Notes: a model not told the origin generated them from the sequence alone. Shown: positions 22,216-32,011, numbered from the stretch's first letter. The stretch: 42,894 bases of DNA from Hofstenia miamia (GCA_900660155.1 CABFPE010001056.1:81712-124605); one strand, 5' to 3'. A program made the numbers and translations.

Positions 22216-23160
22216 ATGTCATTGAATATGTCAATTAATGAAGACGTAAAACCATCAAATTACTCTATTTCAAGTTTACTCCACATGATCACCATGTTCA
22301 TTTTCAAGTTTTCCACTGTGAATCTTTGCTTTTGTGGTACCAAAATTCGGCCCAATCCACTAAAACATCGCTCAATATCCCCGTTGATGGTTCCAGCAAA
22401 CTTTAAATTTCTAATTCTCGAGATTGGATGGCTGACAAAAAAGTTTGGATCTTCCATAATTCAGCACAATCTCCCAATAAGGATCTCTATTTAAAACTGC
22501 AGTGTACTTTGTTTTGTATTCGTTCGTCCAAGAATCCAAAACATTTTTCAATTAAATTTGTCGATTCTGATAATGGCAATTGAATCAGTGGTGTAATCGC
22601 TTTGAACTGACCCACGTAGATGAGCTGCAATAGATAGTTCTTGATTGTCCTTAACTCTTTCTGCTGCTGTGACTCACTGGGCTCCAGCTGTCTTTGATAA
22701 AATCGGATACCTCTTCGCAGTGCTCAAAATAGTAAAAAGCAGCATCCAACCAGGTATGCCAACGAGTAAGTACTGGCTCCGGAGGCACAGGTGGACCAGT
22801 AATTTCAGAAAATAATCGTTTTCACCTTGCACACTTAACCAATAATTTCTTCAAGCTGATAAATTGATCAACTAGCGGGTGATTAACTCAAACTTCTTCA
22901 GCAACTCACTGAATTCCATATGCTGTACAAGTAATATGCAAAAGATTGGGAAATAAAGACTTCAAATTTCGACCGCTTGCCAACGTATATGCTGCTGCAT
23001 CAGCGATAAATAATTTGAATTTTTTATATGAAACTTTACCTTGGTAAAGTGAATTCAGAGTAGAATTGACAAATTCAGTGACTGTTGTAGCATTGTTTTT
23101 CTCCAATTTGACTAAGTTGTATAATACTGGTGCCTTGTCATCAGGGTTATATGAAAATAT
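22216..23160 (-). pseudogene. hAT-superfamily transposase pseudogene
   Basis: The minus strand carries the C-terminal half of a hAT transposase, the cut-and-paste enzyme of hAT elements. In order: KNNATTVTEFVNSTLNSLY and FKLFIADAAAYTLASGRN, then SLFPNLLHITCTAYGIQ (23106-22906), the conserved D-A-A-x-Y-x-x-x-x-G and P-x-L-x-H-x-T-C blocks. Next, with in-frame stops, come VAEEV, NHPLVDQFISLKKLL, and GPPVPPEPVLTRWHTWLDAA (about 22815-22750), the P-x-P-V-x-T-R-W block. Last is the C-terminal dimerisation region with NGDIERCFSGLGRIL and RFTVENLKMNMV (22400-22275), matching the hAT D-x-E-R-x-F-S pattern. At least three in-frame stops and one or more frameshifts kill it. The N-terminal BED zinc finger and the terminal repeats were not found. 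It is not evidently related to the 1083-bp hAT element at 14577. Confidence 0.82.
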
Positions 23161-24460
23161 ATTTTATTTAAATATAATTGCAATAAATATATTTAAATAT
23201 ATGCCAATATATTTAAAATTATGTAAAAAACTTGAATTGTGCAGAAATATGTTAAAAACTTTTTATTTGTAAAAATGTAATAATGCTATCCCTGAATATT
23301 ATGATAGTTGGTATATACCTATGTTCCCCATTTTTAATAAAAAGTAATTCTTAAAAACGGACGTTATAATAAATCTAAAATATTAACACAAACACTATAT
23401 TACTTTCTAGAAGATGTGCATGCAAGTTTCTCTAATGACAGTATCATTAACAACATTATAGTGAATCATTGACCCAATTCAACCCACCCCATTTAAAGTT
23501 AAGTAATGATTTGCAAAATCACATGTCTATATAATAATCAACATAACTATATTTAGATAACCGTTTTGTGTATATATATTTGACCCCAAAAAATTTCTTT
23601 GAAAGCAGGACTGATATAAATGTAATTATTGGTAAAGCTTGATACACTCAAATTGCAATGAATGTCGTAATTATTTTATTATATACAATATTTTCATCTG
23701 TTTACTTGTCAAAAAATTATAATTTGATAATTAAATGTTCTGTTAGAAAATAATGTCATATTTTAAAAATTTGAATATTTTATATAAATTAATATTTCAT
23801 TCACAAAATCATTATGTACTGATTTATATATTTAGAAATGATGATGAGGCAAAATTCATCCTATGCATAACTTTCCCCTTTTCACCAGATAGAATATATG
23901 GAACTCACTGCCATTTATTACACTAGCAGGCATATTTTTACTATTATTGACATCCCAATAAAGGTTTTTGGTTGCATTAACACTTCACAAATACGGATTT
24001 TGTGACAAAGGCGCTCCACGGAATATTGGAGGAAAGTTGAATTTAAAATGCACTGGTTGCATGGACGTGTTAATGACCATCACAGCAATGTTGCAGGAGT
24101 GTTGAGGAGTGTTGAATTTGGAAAATTATTTATAACTCAAAAATAAATTATGTCAAAGCATTTTAGGTTATGCAGACTTAACCGCTTTGCAATAACGTTT
24201 ATAATAATTCATACAGCAAATAAATACATAGTAGTAAGGTGACGGGGAGAGGACGTCTCAATGGGACACCCTACCTATGACTATTTGCCATATGTAAATG
24301 AAGTGATTCTATTGGACGCGAAAAAATATTTTTTACAAAGTTAAATTGAGCAAATTAATTTTTTGATGAAATTTTTATTTTTGATTGCTACGCTTGGGGC
24401 AAAGTAATATAATTGAGGACAAGAATTTTTTTGACGAAGTTTTTATTTTTTAGGCAAACT
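23161..24460. other. AT-rich stretch without a supported gene
   Basis: Very AT-rich up to 23850. A patch at 23900-24110 is slightly richer in GC but stops occur in all frames. Any N-terminal part of the hAT transposase at 22216-23160 should lie at the start of this interval and is unreadable. Confidence 0.4.
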
Positions 24461-24469
24461 GACGTGTTT

Positions 24470-24830
24470 GCTTCTGTTAATATAGTTATGACATGTTTAT
24501 TGTGACGATGTTTTTAATAATGCAACTCTGTATTAAGGAAAATAATTCATAGATGTAAAAGCCAACACTTGGATATAACATTTAAGTTTGTATAGACGTA
24601 GATTTCAACATGTATTAATATTAATCAAAAATATAGTATGCAAGAGGTAAAAAACTACAATTTCTTTAGCAATTGAGTATAAATTGTACTAATGTAAAAG
24701 CGTACACTACACAATGACGCCATGTGATGAAGTTCTTAAGACGTGTTTGTTGTAACAATACTTAATCATGCAACATTGGAGAAATATTTTGATAAACTTA
24801 AACACTATATTGGCATGAAATAGACGTACA
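24470..24830. repeat. Diverged direct repeat, period about 250 bp
   Basis: The block GACATGTTTATTGTGACGAT followed by AATAATGCAACTCTGTATTA (24491-24537) recurs diverged as GACGTGTTTGTTGTAACAAT followed by TAATCATGCAACATTGG (24740-24780). GACGTAGAT (24596) and GACGTACAT (24824) follow at similar offsets. No coding content. Confidence 0.45.
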
Positions 24831-25159
24831 TTTTCAAAAACAAGATAGAAATATCCACCAAAGCATATGAAATATACCATTCATAAATCAATAAAAAATT
24901 GAAATGTCTGATATAAATTACAAAAGCAATCTCGTTTTTACCAATATCCAAATACGAATTGGAAGAAATATTCTCCATGCTTAAGCATCGCACACATATG
25001 AAACAAAGCATATTGTATATGAGCTGTTTTTGTGCAGACCTAGTGTTTTTGCAGAGCTTCACCACATCTAGCAAATTTTCACAGAGGTATCACCATTTAT
25101 TTTCGAAGTTGACACAGGAAATCACGATGCCCACACTTGTTATCCAGATTATTCATACA

Positions 25160-25510
25160 TTGTAAGCTGATGCATCCATAATAGTAATGCATTAATTCAT
25201 CATTCCAAAATTTCTCGTGTTTCCATGTTGAATTAACCATTTTAAGCGTGTAAAATGTTTGTAAATGGGTAAAGAAAGTTAGTTCATAGTGTATTATTCA
25301 CACGCAAAAATACAAGCACATGGTAATTAGAAGACAGGTTGAGAATTTTGAGAAACAAACTTTATTAAAGCAAGCTGATGTATCCATAATAGTAATGGAT
25401 TAATTCGCCCATCCAAAATTACTTGTGCTTCCATGTTGAATTAGTATTTCTAATTCTGTAAATGTTTGCAAATTGGTACACAAAAATACAGGCGCATGCT
25501 AATTTGATTT
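25160..25510. repeat. Tandem direct repeat, period about 208 bp
   Basis: AAGCTGATGCATCCATAATA followed by GTAATGCATTAATTC (from about 25164) recurs as AAGCTGATGTATCCATAATA followed by GTAATGGATTAATTC (from about 25372). Both are followed by TTCCATGTTGAATTA, TGTAAATGTTTG-like sequence and CAAAAATACA(A/G)GC(A/G)CATG. Two clear copies are present. Confidence 0.7.
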
Positions 25511-25514
25511 TTAA

Positions 25515-26100
25515 CATTAAAAAATGAAAAATCCACTTGAATTCTCAGCTCCAAAAACCATATGCTTTCAATCTCTTGCATATCAATATAATCATTCAAT
25601 AAACAAATGTTAATTGAGGTGAAACATGCTTTAAATTGTGCCTTAACCATTGAAAAACTGAAACCATGTATGACTATGGCATGCAAACTGTAAACTAGCT
25701 AGAACCAGATATTTAGAATCATAATTTCTTTGGAATCAATATTCGATTTAATGAATAGAATATATTCGATATCAAATTTGTTTTGAAAAATGTTATTCGG
25801 ATTCAGAGTGATAATATCCAGTATTCGGTTCGGAAATATTGAAAATTGAAGTTCAATTGAATCGGAGAACTTGATTAAAACTAGAAAAAATAATTTTTTC
25901 AACATTAACAATATACCTTAGTAACACAATATTTAGTAGATAATTAGCAAAACACAGTGGTTTTTCATTATAATCAAAGAAAGTTTCTGACAACTACAAA
26001 AATAAATGTATCCTAACTATTATGCACTTAGAAATATATAATACTAGGACTTACATTTCTAAAAGATGATCTTAAAATTTAACAAAAATTTACCTCATCC
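25515..26100. other. AT-rich upstream region of the bZIP-like gene
   Basis: No supported gene; short frames on the minus strand (25450-25686 and 25699-25911) look fortuitous. Confidence 0.4.
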
Positions 26101-26290
26101 AAAGGTATTGATTGCCGCTGCCATTCATGTGCGCGTTACATACGTCAATCATTATGAAATCACGCGTCAATCAATCCCGTTTGCTGGTGTTGAAGTATAT
26201 GATCCGCTGTTGATAGGCGCGGCTGCCGCCATTGGCTTTTTAGTTAATGTCAATCAATGAGAATACCAAAGTACACTAGTATGTAACAAG
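26100..26290 (+). promoter_or_regulatory. Promoter-like block with three GTCAATCA motifs
   Basis: A sharp rise in GC content immediately upstream of the small gene at 26319. GTCAATCA occurs three times in the same orientation, at 26144-26151, 26166-26173 and 26249-26256. Its complement TGATTGAC is the known consensus for PBC/Meis-type homeodomain pairs (established knowledge). There is also a CCAAT-type ATTGG within GCCGCCATTGGC (26226-26237), GCGCG and ACGCGT. No TATA box is evident. An open frame of 65 codons across the block (26066-26260) is likely incidental. Confidence 0.5.
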
Positions 26291-26318
26291 TCTCAAATTT
26301 CATCAAATCATTTTAACC

Positions 26319-26669
26319 ATGCGCTTGATAAAGACACTCAAGAAGCGTTTATGTTTCCGTCGCTCTCGTTTCTTATCGCGAAACTCGAATGCAAAAGCAC
26401 AAGAGCTCCAAAGACAAGTGGACTTTCTTGAAAGTCAAGCGGATCATTTACTTGAGTGCAATCGACAACTGAGGGAGAAAATCCCAGGAATGGAGAAGCA
26501 GACGCAAATGTCCAGCCGAGTGTCATGTCGGAACTCTCGTAATCTTGAGGAAATGGCCGAGTTGTTGCGGCATCAGCAGTATTTAAAGGACGAATTAGTT
26601 GAAAAAGACAACTTCATCAATAAGCTACAGGTCAAAATTCAGCAGAAGACTAAAAGAGACGAACATTAA
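26319..26669 (+). CDS. Small bZIP-like coiled-coil protein, single exon
   Basis: A 116-residue protein starting at ATG in a good context (TTAACCATGC). Residues 2-21 are strongly basic (KTLKKR, RRSR, SR). Then a textbook leucine zipper runs from residue 30: d positions L30, L37, L44, L51 and M58, and a positions V34, A41, N48 and I55, with the Asn at an a position typical of bZIP dimers. Aligned by the fixed spacing to the first leucine, R21 falls on the invariant bZIP arginine and S20 on the preceding Ser/Cys. The invariant Asn eight residues earlier is F13, so sequence-specific DNA binding may be altered. A second helical, charged coiled-coil segment (NLEEMAELLRHQQYLKDEL onward) forms residues 75-110. 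A polyA signal follows. I do not recognise a specific family; a diverged bZIP factor or dimerisation partner is the best reading. Confidence 0.75.
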   Translation: MRLIKTLKKRLCFRRSRFLSRNSNAKAQELQRQVDFLESQADHLLECNRQLREKIPGMEKQTQMSSRVSCRNSRNLEEMAELLRHQQYLKDELVEKDNFINKLQVKIQQKTKRDEH

Positions 26670-26709
26670 TTGAACTCATAAAATTTGTAAATATTTTCAT
26701 TTTTGACGT

Positions 26710-26716
26710 TAATAAA
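26710..26716 (+). terminator. AATAAA polyadenylation signal of the bZIP-like gene
   Basis: TTAATAAAC lies about 40 bases after the TAA at 26667-26669, followed by T-rich sequence. This supports a very compact transcription unit. Confidence 0.65.
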
Positions 26717-26819
26717 CTTTACTGACTTATTTGTTCAATTTTTATGCTTATTCATGTATTTTACTACATATTTTTACTAAAAAGTATATGAATTATATAT
26801 TCATTTAATATATACATGT

Positions 26820-28010
26820 AGTACGACTGTGATGAGATGATTCAATGCTTGGTCAAAATTTTAATATCGATTCTGTTCAAAATGTAAGTTCAAATCTTAA
26901 TTTTGCTTAGGTTTGTATTTATTTTGATCAATAAACAAATTTGCAACGTTGTAATTCATGTTTCAGATGTTTCTTAATTACTGAATTTTTTGGAAGCCAA
27001 AGAAATTATTAACTATCGAAATTAAATTTTTTCCATATATTGTCAAATGCTAAAAATTAATTGACAATCCAAGTAAACTTCGTGAAAACCACAAAAAATA
27101 TTAAAATAAAATTTACAATAAAAATTTAACAGATCAAAGCGTCCTGTAGTCAACCAATAACTAAGTATAAGAATAAAAAATAAACATCACTCATTAAATG
27201 ACTGCAAAAAACGTTCCAATTTTTAGTTATGAATACTTAATATATAGTATATAGACTATGATGAGATGGGTCAATGCTTGGTCAAATTTTAATATCGATT
27301 CTGTTCAAATGTAAGTTCAAATCTTAATTTTGTTTAGGATTACGATTATTTTGATCAATAAACAAATCATACAACGTTTTAATTTATGTTTCAAATGTTT
27401 CTTAACGCTTGTCGAACACAAGCAAATCATATGTAGTGACAATACAAGTATTTGAATATAAACCTATCAACTATGAAATATAGTACAAAGTAACTGTTCT
27501 AAGGTTCTGGAAAATTTCATTTGTGCCAAAAATGTATAATATATAAATACAACAAGTACTACTACCTCTTAAAAGGATTCATTTATCATCATGTCGTAAG
27601 CACCGTGACTATTTGGCAGCTAAGTTACTTTAAAATTCGCGGTGTAATGTTTTGTTACTTCTTGATTTTGAATAAAATATGCACGTAGTGCTTTCTTGGA
27701 AACTTCAATTTAATGGTATTTCATTGAAATTTACTCTGCATTATATTTGTATGCGAACTAGAAAACGCTATGATTTCATTAATCAATTTCAAGTTTGGTA
27801 CTTTTGGGTTATCTCTCCCACCCAAAAGTTACAAAAATAACTATATGGAAAGATGTAGGGATGAAGGCGCTGAGTAGATTGAATAAGCATTGCTAAATCC
27901 TATAAATTCTTTGTAAATAAACAAATCCTGTAGTCAAGCCATTAATTAGTATATAAATATTATTATATTATATTGATTTTATAATTCACATTGAAAATTA
28001 CTGCAATTTA
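26820..28010. repeat. Direct repeats A and B, two diverged copies each
   Basis: Unit A (TGATGAGATG, CAATGCTTGGTCAAA, TTTTAATATCGATTCTGTTC, TGATCAATAAACAAAT, GTTTCTTAA) occurs at about 26831-26985 and 27258-27405, about 430 bp apart and roughly 85-90% alike by eye. Unit B (CCTGTAGTCAA, then CCA(A/T)TAA and TA(A/T)AA-rich sequence to CTGCAA) occurs at about 27140-27210 and 27927-28008. The A-B order repeats, so this is a degenerate tandem array with an insertion in the second unit. No coding content. Confidence 0.65.
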
Positions 28011-28084
28011 TAACATATTTGCATATTGCTATTAGCATAACATTAGGATTATGGTTTGGGTTAGGCTTAGAGCTAATATGCGTT

Positions 28085-28200
28085 TTGGCTTCATGGTTGG
28101 AACCGGTTGGGTTCGACCTGCCAGTTGGGTCGGTTTGGGCCTGATTAGGTTGGGTCAGGTCAAGATATTTTAGCCGGTTAAAGCAGAGTCAAGGTCCCAC
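28085..28200. other. G-rich degenerate GGGTTGGG/GGGTCGG tract
   Basis: A locally GC-rich run with repeated GGTTGGG, GGGTCGG and GGGTCAGG words. It resembles the subterminal GGGCCxGG tracts of the hAT element at 14577 and may be the eroded end of a similar element. Confidence 0.35.
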
Positions 28201-28264
28201 TTTTCAATTGGAGAGTGTATTGTTGCTCAACACCGCAATACTCTAAAATGCCACGCAAAGGAAT

Positions 28265-28500
28265 CAGTGGCGTACGCAGGGGGGGGGGGTGGACATGGTG
28301 GAATTTCCCCCCGTCAGGTTTCCAAATTTGATTTTGACTGGATAAATCAAAAAAAATTTCGTAAAAAAATGAAAAATTTAAAATCTAGGATTGTGAAATG
28401 CATTCTTGTTCTCAAGAAAGCAATGAAAAACGAATTATATTAATGTATTAGTGAATATTTACATAAATCTGTTTCGCTCTTAACATAATTGTTTTTTTAA
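28265..28500 (+). mobile_element. hAT-type left terminus, solo
   Basis: CAGTGGCGTACGCAGG followed by a G run is a common hAT terminal form (CAGTGGCGTAxxCAGGGG). No matching right terminus (CCTGCGTACGCCACTG) and no AAGGAAT-like duplication were found downstream, so it is probably truncated, possibly by the R2-type insertion that follows. Confidence 0.45.
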
Positions 28501-28599
28501 TATATTCATCTCTGTACTTATATATAAAACAATAAATTGATCAGTTGGGATGGAATCAGTTTTAGAAATTTCGATATATTTCGCAACTGGTTGTAAACC

Positions 28600-28897
28600 G
28601 GTCCAGTCAGATAATGGCAGCACAGGAGCAAGCAATAAGAACAACTGGGTGAAGAAGCATATAGACAGAAGAGTAGAAGTAAGTGATAAGTGTAGGCTAT
28701 GTAAGAAAGAGGCGGAGACANAGAAGGCAGCATTGTTAGGAATAGCTAGAGTGCTGAGGAAAACTCTCAGACTCTCTGGGAACTGGTAAGTTCCCCGAGC
28801 TGAGAGGGATACCAGCATGAAGCTGTGAGATGCAAGGATAATAATAATAATAATAATAACAATTATAGTAGTAATAATAATAATAATAATAATAATG

Positions 28898-28930
<33 letters not shown>
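28600..28930 (+). mobile_element. R2-type non-LTR retrotransposon, 3' fragment with AAT tail
   Basis: A short 3' piece of the same family as 40133-41660. It reads AAQEQAIR, then after a shift NWVKKHIDRRVEVSDKCRLC and KKEAET. This is the start of the Cys-x2-Cys...His...Cys motif that precedes the restriction-like endonuclease of R2-superclade elements. The rest of that motif and the endonuclease are missing: the sequence jumps at an ambiguous base N (28720) to the C-terminal KAALLGIARVLRKTL and LSGNW. The 3' UTR (GAGAGGGATACCAGCATGAA) matches the minus-strand copy near 40165 and runs into an (ATA)n tail. The junction at N may be a real internal deletion or an assembly join. Confidence 0.65.
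28838..28930. repeat. (AAT)n tail/microsatellite
   Basis: About 90 bases of mostly perfect ATA/AAT triplets directly following the R2-type 3' UTR. The minus-strand copy ends the same way at 40131-40150, so the triplet run is part of the retrotransposition tail, probably since expanded. Confidence 0.85.
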
Positions 28931-28934
<4 letters not shown>

Positions 28935-29342
28935 AATGAGATTGATGTAGGGATCCCTCAAAACAACCATAGTCATGTAAGTCAACACAATGAAACTGCG
29001 CAAAACACTTTTACAAACACTGTACAAGCAAACAGCATAGATTATATTCAAAATTCAGAAAATACCTTAAATGGAAATGTAAATGAAGATCTGCATGACT
29101 TTGGCAATGAGTTTAAAAATCTATTCCAACCTTATAATGTTAAATGAAAGAATATCTCAAAAGAAACTAGTCCAATTGATTTAGGTACAATCAACAAAAG
29201 CAAACTTACCAGTAAAAAGCAACTGTGTGACAGAGACTTTACTTGTAAAATTTGTGGTAAATCAAATGAAACATACCACTCATCCATTCTGCATATTAGA
29301 TGCCACAGAAAGTTACTTAATTCTCATCTAATTATCTTTTAA
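28929..29342 (+). pseudogene. C2H2 zinc-finger protein, terminal exon with a premature stop
   Basis: Immediately after the AAT tail a frame stays open: NEIDVGIPQNNHSHVSQHNE, an Asn-rich hydrophilic stretch, DFGNEFKNLFQPYNVK, an in-frame TGA (29145-29147), then TSPIDLGTINKSKLTSKK. It ends in one zinc finger, FTCKICGKSNETYHSSILH continuing IRCH, with exact C-x2-C-x12-H-x3-H spacing. TAA is at 29340-29342 and AATAAA at 29568-29573. This is a terminal exon of a nuclear, probably DNA-binding protein. The 5' side is occupied by the R2-type element, so the gene may be broken there as well; the matching upstream coding sequence was not found. Apart from the single TGA the frame is intact, so a sequence error or recent inactivation is possible. 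Confidence 0.55.
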
Positions 29343-29567
29343 GTGTTTTATAAATTTTAGTAAATTTTAGTAAGTGTTAACATCTGTAAATAATCAATTA
29401 GACTTTGTAAATATTTAGATAGCTAATGTAATATAATATTTTTAATCATTGTAAACTCTTTGTGCATTACTACCTTTGTTTTGTTTTAATTATTGTTATT
29501 CATGTACCTGCAACTTTTAGTGTATATATAGATGTGTTTTAACTTAAAGTTTAACCTGAAGAGATTT

Positions 29568-29573
29568 AATAAA
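29568..29573 (+). terminator. AATAAA polyadenylation signal
   Basis: AATAAA about 225 bases after the TAA of the zinc-finger exon, followed by T-rich sequence. Confidence 0.5.
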
Positions 29574-29581
29574 TTGAAAGT

Positions 29582-30170
29582 GCTCGTGTCTTATTTTATA
29601 GTGCATGAATTCTTACAAGAAAGGACGTAAATTTGAAATATTAAATGAAATAATTAAGAGTGTAGCTGATGATATTAAAGAATCGTATTTTTTACTACGA
29701 AAGTACATCTTCAAATTTTTTCAAAATGCAAATATTGCTTGGATATCGCTGGAAAATCTTTTATTAAAACAAGATAACGTCTTAAATCAATTGCAGCACA
29801 CAATGGTAAAACATGAATTATTTAATAAAATTGAATTTCTTGGTACACTTGTTCATTTTACTTTTGAGCAAGTTAGATCAGAAACGCAAACTATCAAAAT
29901 CAGAAGCTGACAATTGTATTGCTCTATGCCGGGAATTATGACAAAAACTGAAAGGAGATCCTAATTTGTTTCGGTTTCCTAAAGCAACTGGCATATACCA
30001 AATGAGTAGACTTTAAGAAGTTATGTTGTGCATTTAAAATTGAATTTTCAAATAGAGTTAGTATCCAGAGAAATTACAATTTCAAAGGAAGCAAATTATC
30101 AAAAAATGACATCAAAAAGGGATTATCCAAATTTATGGGCACAAGTCCGGACCTTACCAGATGCTCGCAT
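29582..30170 (+). pseudogene. Coding-like remnant, unrecognised
   Basis: After an acceptor-like TTATTTTATAG, the frame reads MNSYKKGRKFEILNEIIK, then ENLLLKQDNVLNQLQH and LVHFTFEQVRSE (29605-29910). A shift then gives LSKSEADNCIALCREL and QKLKGDPNLFRFPKATGIYQ (about 29890-29995), and a further piece DYPNLWAQVRTLPDARISSS comes just before an AAT-rich run. The pieces share one strand and a protein-like composition but are broken by shifts and stops. I do not recognise the family. Confidence 0.3.
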
Positions 30171-30238
30171 CAGTAGTAGTAAGAATAATAGTAATAATAG
30201 TAATAATAATAAAAACAATAATAACAATAATAATATTT
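30168..30238. repeat. AAT/AGT-rich microsatellite
   Basis: An imperfect run of AGT, AAT and AAC triplets. Its position directly after a coding-like remnant parallels the AAT tails of the R2-type copies, but the sequence before it does not match that family's 3' UTR. Confidence 0.7.
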
Positions 30239-30399
30239 TTTCTTAAGATCTTCTGTCATTATATAATAATACAAATAAAGTGTTAAACACTTTTTAGGAT
30301 TTTTCAACAGTATTTTCTGCTAGATTGATTAAACTTGGTTTTTGAAATTGATTGAGTTCATTAAATTTATATTGGAGATTTTCTTGGTTCTAGATACAC

Positions 30400-31075
30400 T
30401 TTTACATTTATTTTAAATCCTCAATAAAATTTTTTTAAGTTGAGGTGGTAATTCATTCAATAGCTCAATACAAATATCAGTAAAAGAGTTTCTTCCTAAA
30501 TTTAAGTTTTCCATAAGAATTTGTTCTTAAGTTCATTTTAGTTGGTGTGTTGTTTCTTGCTTTTAATTTAGAAAATATTTCTATAGATTTCAGGTTTTGC
30601 AACAATTCTAGTGATAATGAATAGCTGTCTTCCCTGATTGTAGCTTGCTTCATCTCCTTTCACAAATGGTGTTGATATTCCAATTGAAAATTCTTTATAA
30701 ATGTTTCAAGTTTGTATAATTAATTTTTTTTTCTCATTAGATCTATTTCTATTTACTACTATAAATATAGTCCTGTCAACAATTAACTTCATTTTATTTT
30801 TATTAAACTATAATATTGGATTTTGTAGTACACTTTATAAATCAAATTAGTTGGTTAAATACAGCATGGTGTCACAAGCCTATTGGGCACATTCTATGTT
30901 TTCATTAAAATTTATGTCACTAACATAAAGATATAATTGCAATGGTCCTAGCACTGAGCTTTGCGGTATTCCTTTATTAATGAGAAATATATTAGAGATT
31001 CCAATGCTTAATTTACGTATTGATGTTTTTTTGGTTAAATATGAGGTTAATAACTTAGTTGCATATTCATTAAGT
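30400..31075 (-). mobile_element. CR1/jockey-like LINE RT remnant
   Basis: The minus strand reads YATKLLTSYLTKKTSIRKL, then KGIPQSSVLGPLQLYLYVSD (about 30980-30920), the RT G-x-P-Q-x-S-x-L-G-P block. Next comes Q-stop-ACDTMLYLTN, a mutated Q-Y-A-D-D-T catalytic block. Further on is NLNLGRNSFTDICIELLNEL followed by PPQLKKIL (about 30520-30425), the usual C-terminal LWNxLPxxL region of such LINEs. The catalytic Tyr and first Asp are lost. It is a dead 3' fragment lying just downstream of the GPCR gene on the same strand. It may or may not be the same family as the copy at 1890-3660. Confidence 0.65.
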
Positions 31076-31213
31076 TTTTATATATACTTTAATTGATATG
31101 TTTTAGGCACAATCAATTCTAACTAATTTACATATTACAGATATCATTTTAGAATCATTAACAAAAGATATATTTTAATGGATCTAATAAGGTTGAGCCT
31201 TTCTTTATGGCTT

Positions 31214-31488
31214 TCATGCTAATATATTTATCGCTGCCGATCGAAAATCGGAATCAATTAATGGATAAATAAAAATGTTCACTAAAAGATTTATCATTCC
31301 AAGTGCAGTCAGTATTTTCTGAATTAAACTATCAAAACTCCAAAGCTGTATTTCAAATATCGGAACAAAGAATAGAAACTGAAGTTTGGAAGGAAAAGTT
31401 GTAATGATAAAAATGAATGTCACTACAAACAACATCCTTGTAACTTTTGCTTGTGCTGTAGACATGACTCTTACTCCAGTGGCTTTTC
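31214..31488 (-). CDS. Rhodopsin-class GPCR, exon 3 (TM6-TM7)
   Basis: Last exon of the receptor whose earlier exons are at 32012-32342 and 32521-32826. The acceptor is ATATATTTAG (AG at 31490-31489), and the split Gly codon joins HKSG to KATGVRVMSTAQ. It carries the third intracellular loop, TM6 (KVTRMLFVVTFIFIITTFP, where the usual C-W-x-P is reduced to T-F-P) and TM7 (LGMINLLVNIFIYPLIDSDF). In TM7 the N-P-x-x-Y motif reads N-I-F-I-Y, so the proline is missing. The tail is very short, ending INILA at TGA 31216-31214. Upstream sequence in the same frame to 31642 is intron. Confidence 0.85.
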
Positions 31489-32011
31489 CTAAATATATAT
31501 GCTTGTTTACAATCCTATTATAAAAAATGTTGAATTCGTTAAAAATATTTTTATTGAATTTGAAGTAAGAAATAGATGAAAATGTAATTAGGGGTCCGTT
31601 GTGAGTATCCAATCGTTTATATTTATATAAATATAGTAACATTAAATTTATGCTAACAATAAAAATGAATTCAATTTATGTATTTTTAACAATCACAGTT
31701 CCTCCATTATTAATAATCTGCCTACAGTTCATAATTGAAATTAATATTAGTGCTATTCCTGAAATTGATATTTTAAAGCAACGTTACTAATTTTGCTTCG
31801 TAATTTTGCCAATGAAAAAAACATGATAATTTTTATAACTATCCAAAGAAAAAGTACCGTTAAATAAATGCAAAAAACTTTCTTATTTTTCAAACAGAAT
31901 GGTTAATTTTTATATAAAAACAAAAGTGATTAGAGGGAAAACATTCATTTTTAAACAATCGAGTGATAACGCTACTTTTGTTACATATTGTGCAAACAAA
32001 TCAAACACTAC

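Noticed and set aside
26066..26260. 65-codon frame over the promoter-like block
   Set aside because: The sequence is better explained as regulatory DNA with repeated motifs; the peptide has no recognisable features and no splice link to the next frame was found.
28838..28930. Regular triplet repeats considered as a structured or CRISPR-like array
   Set aside because: A simple AAT microsatellite with no spacers, forming the tail of a retrotransposon in an animal genome.
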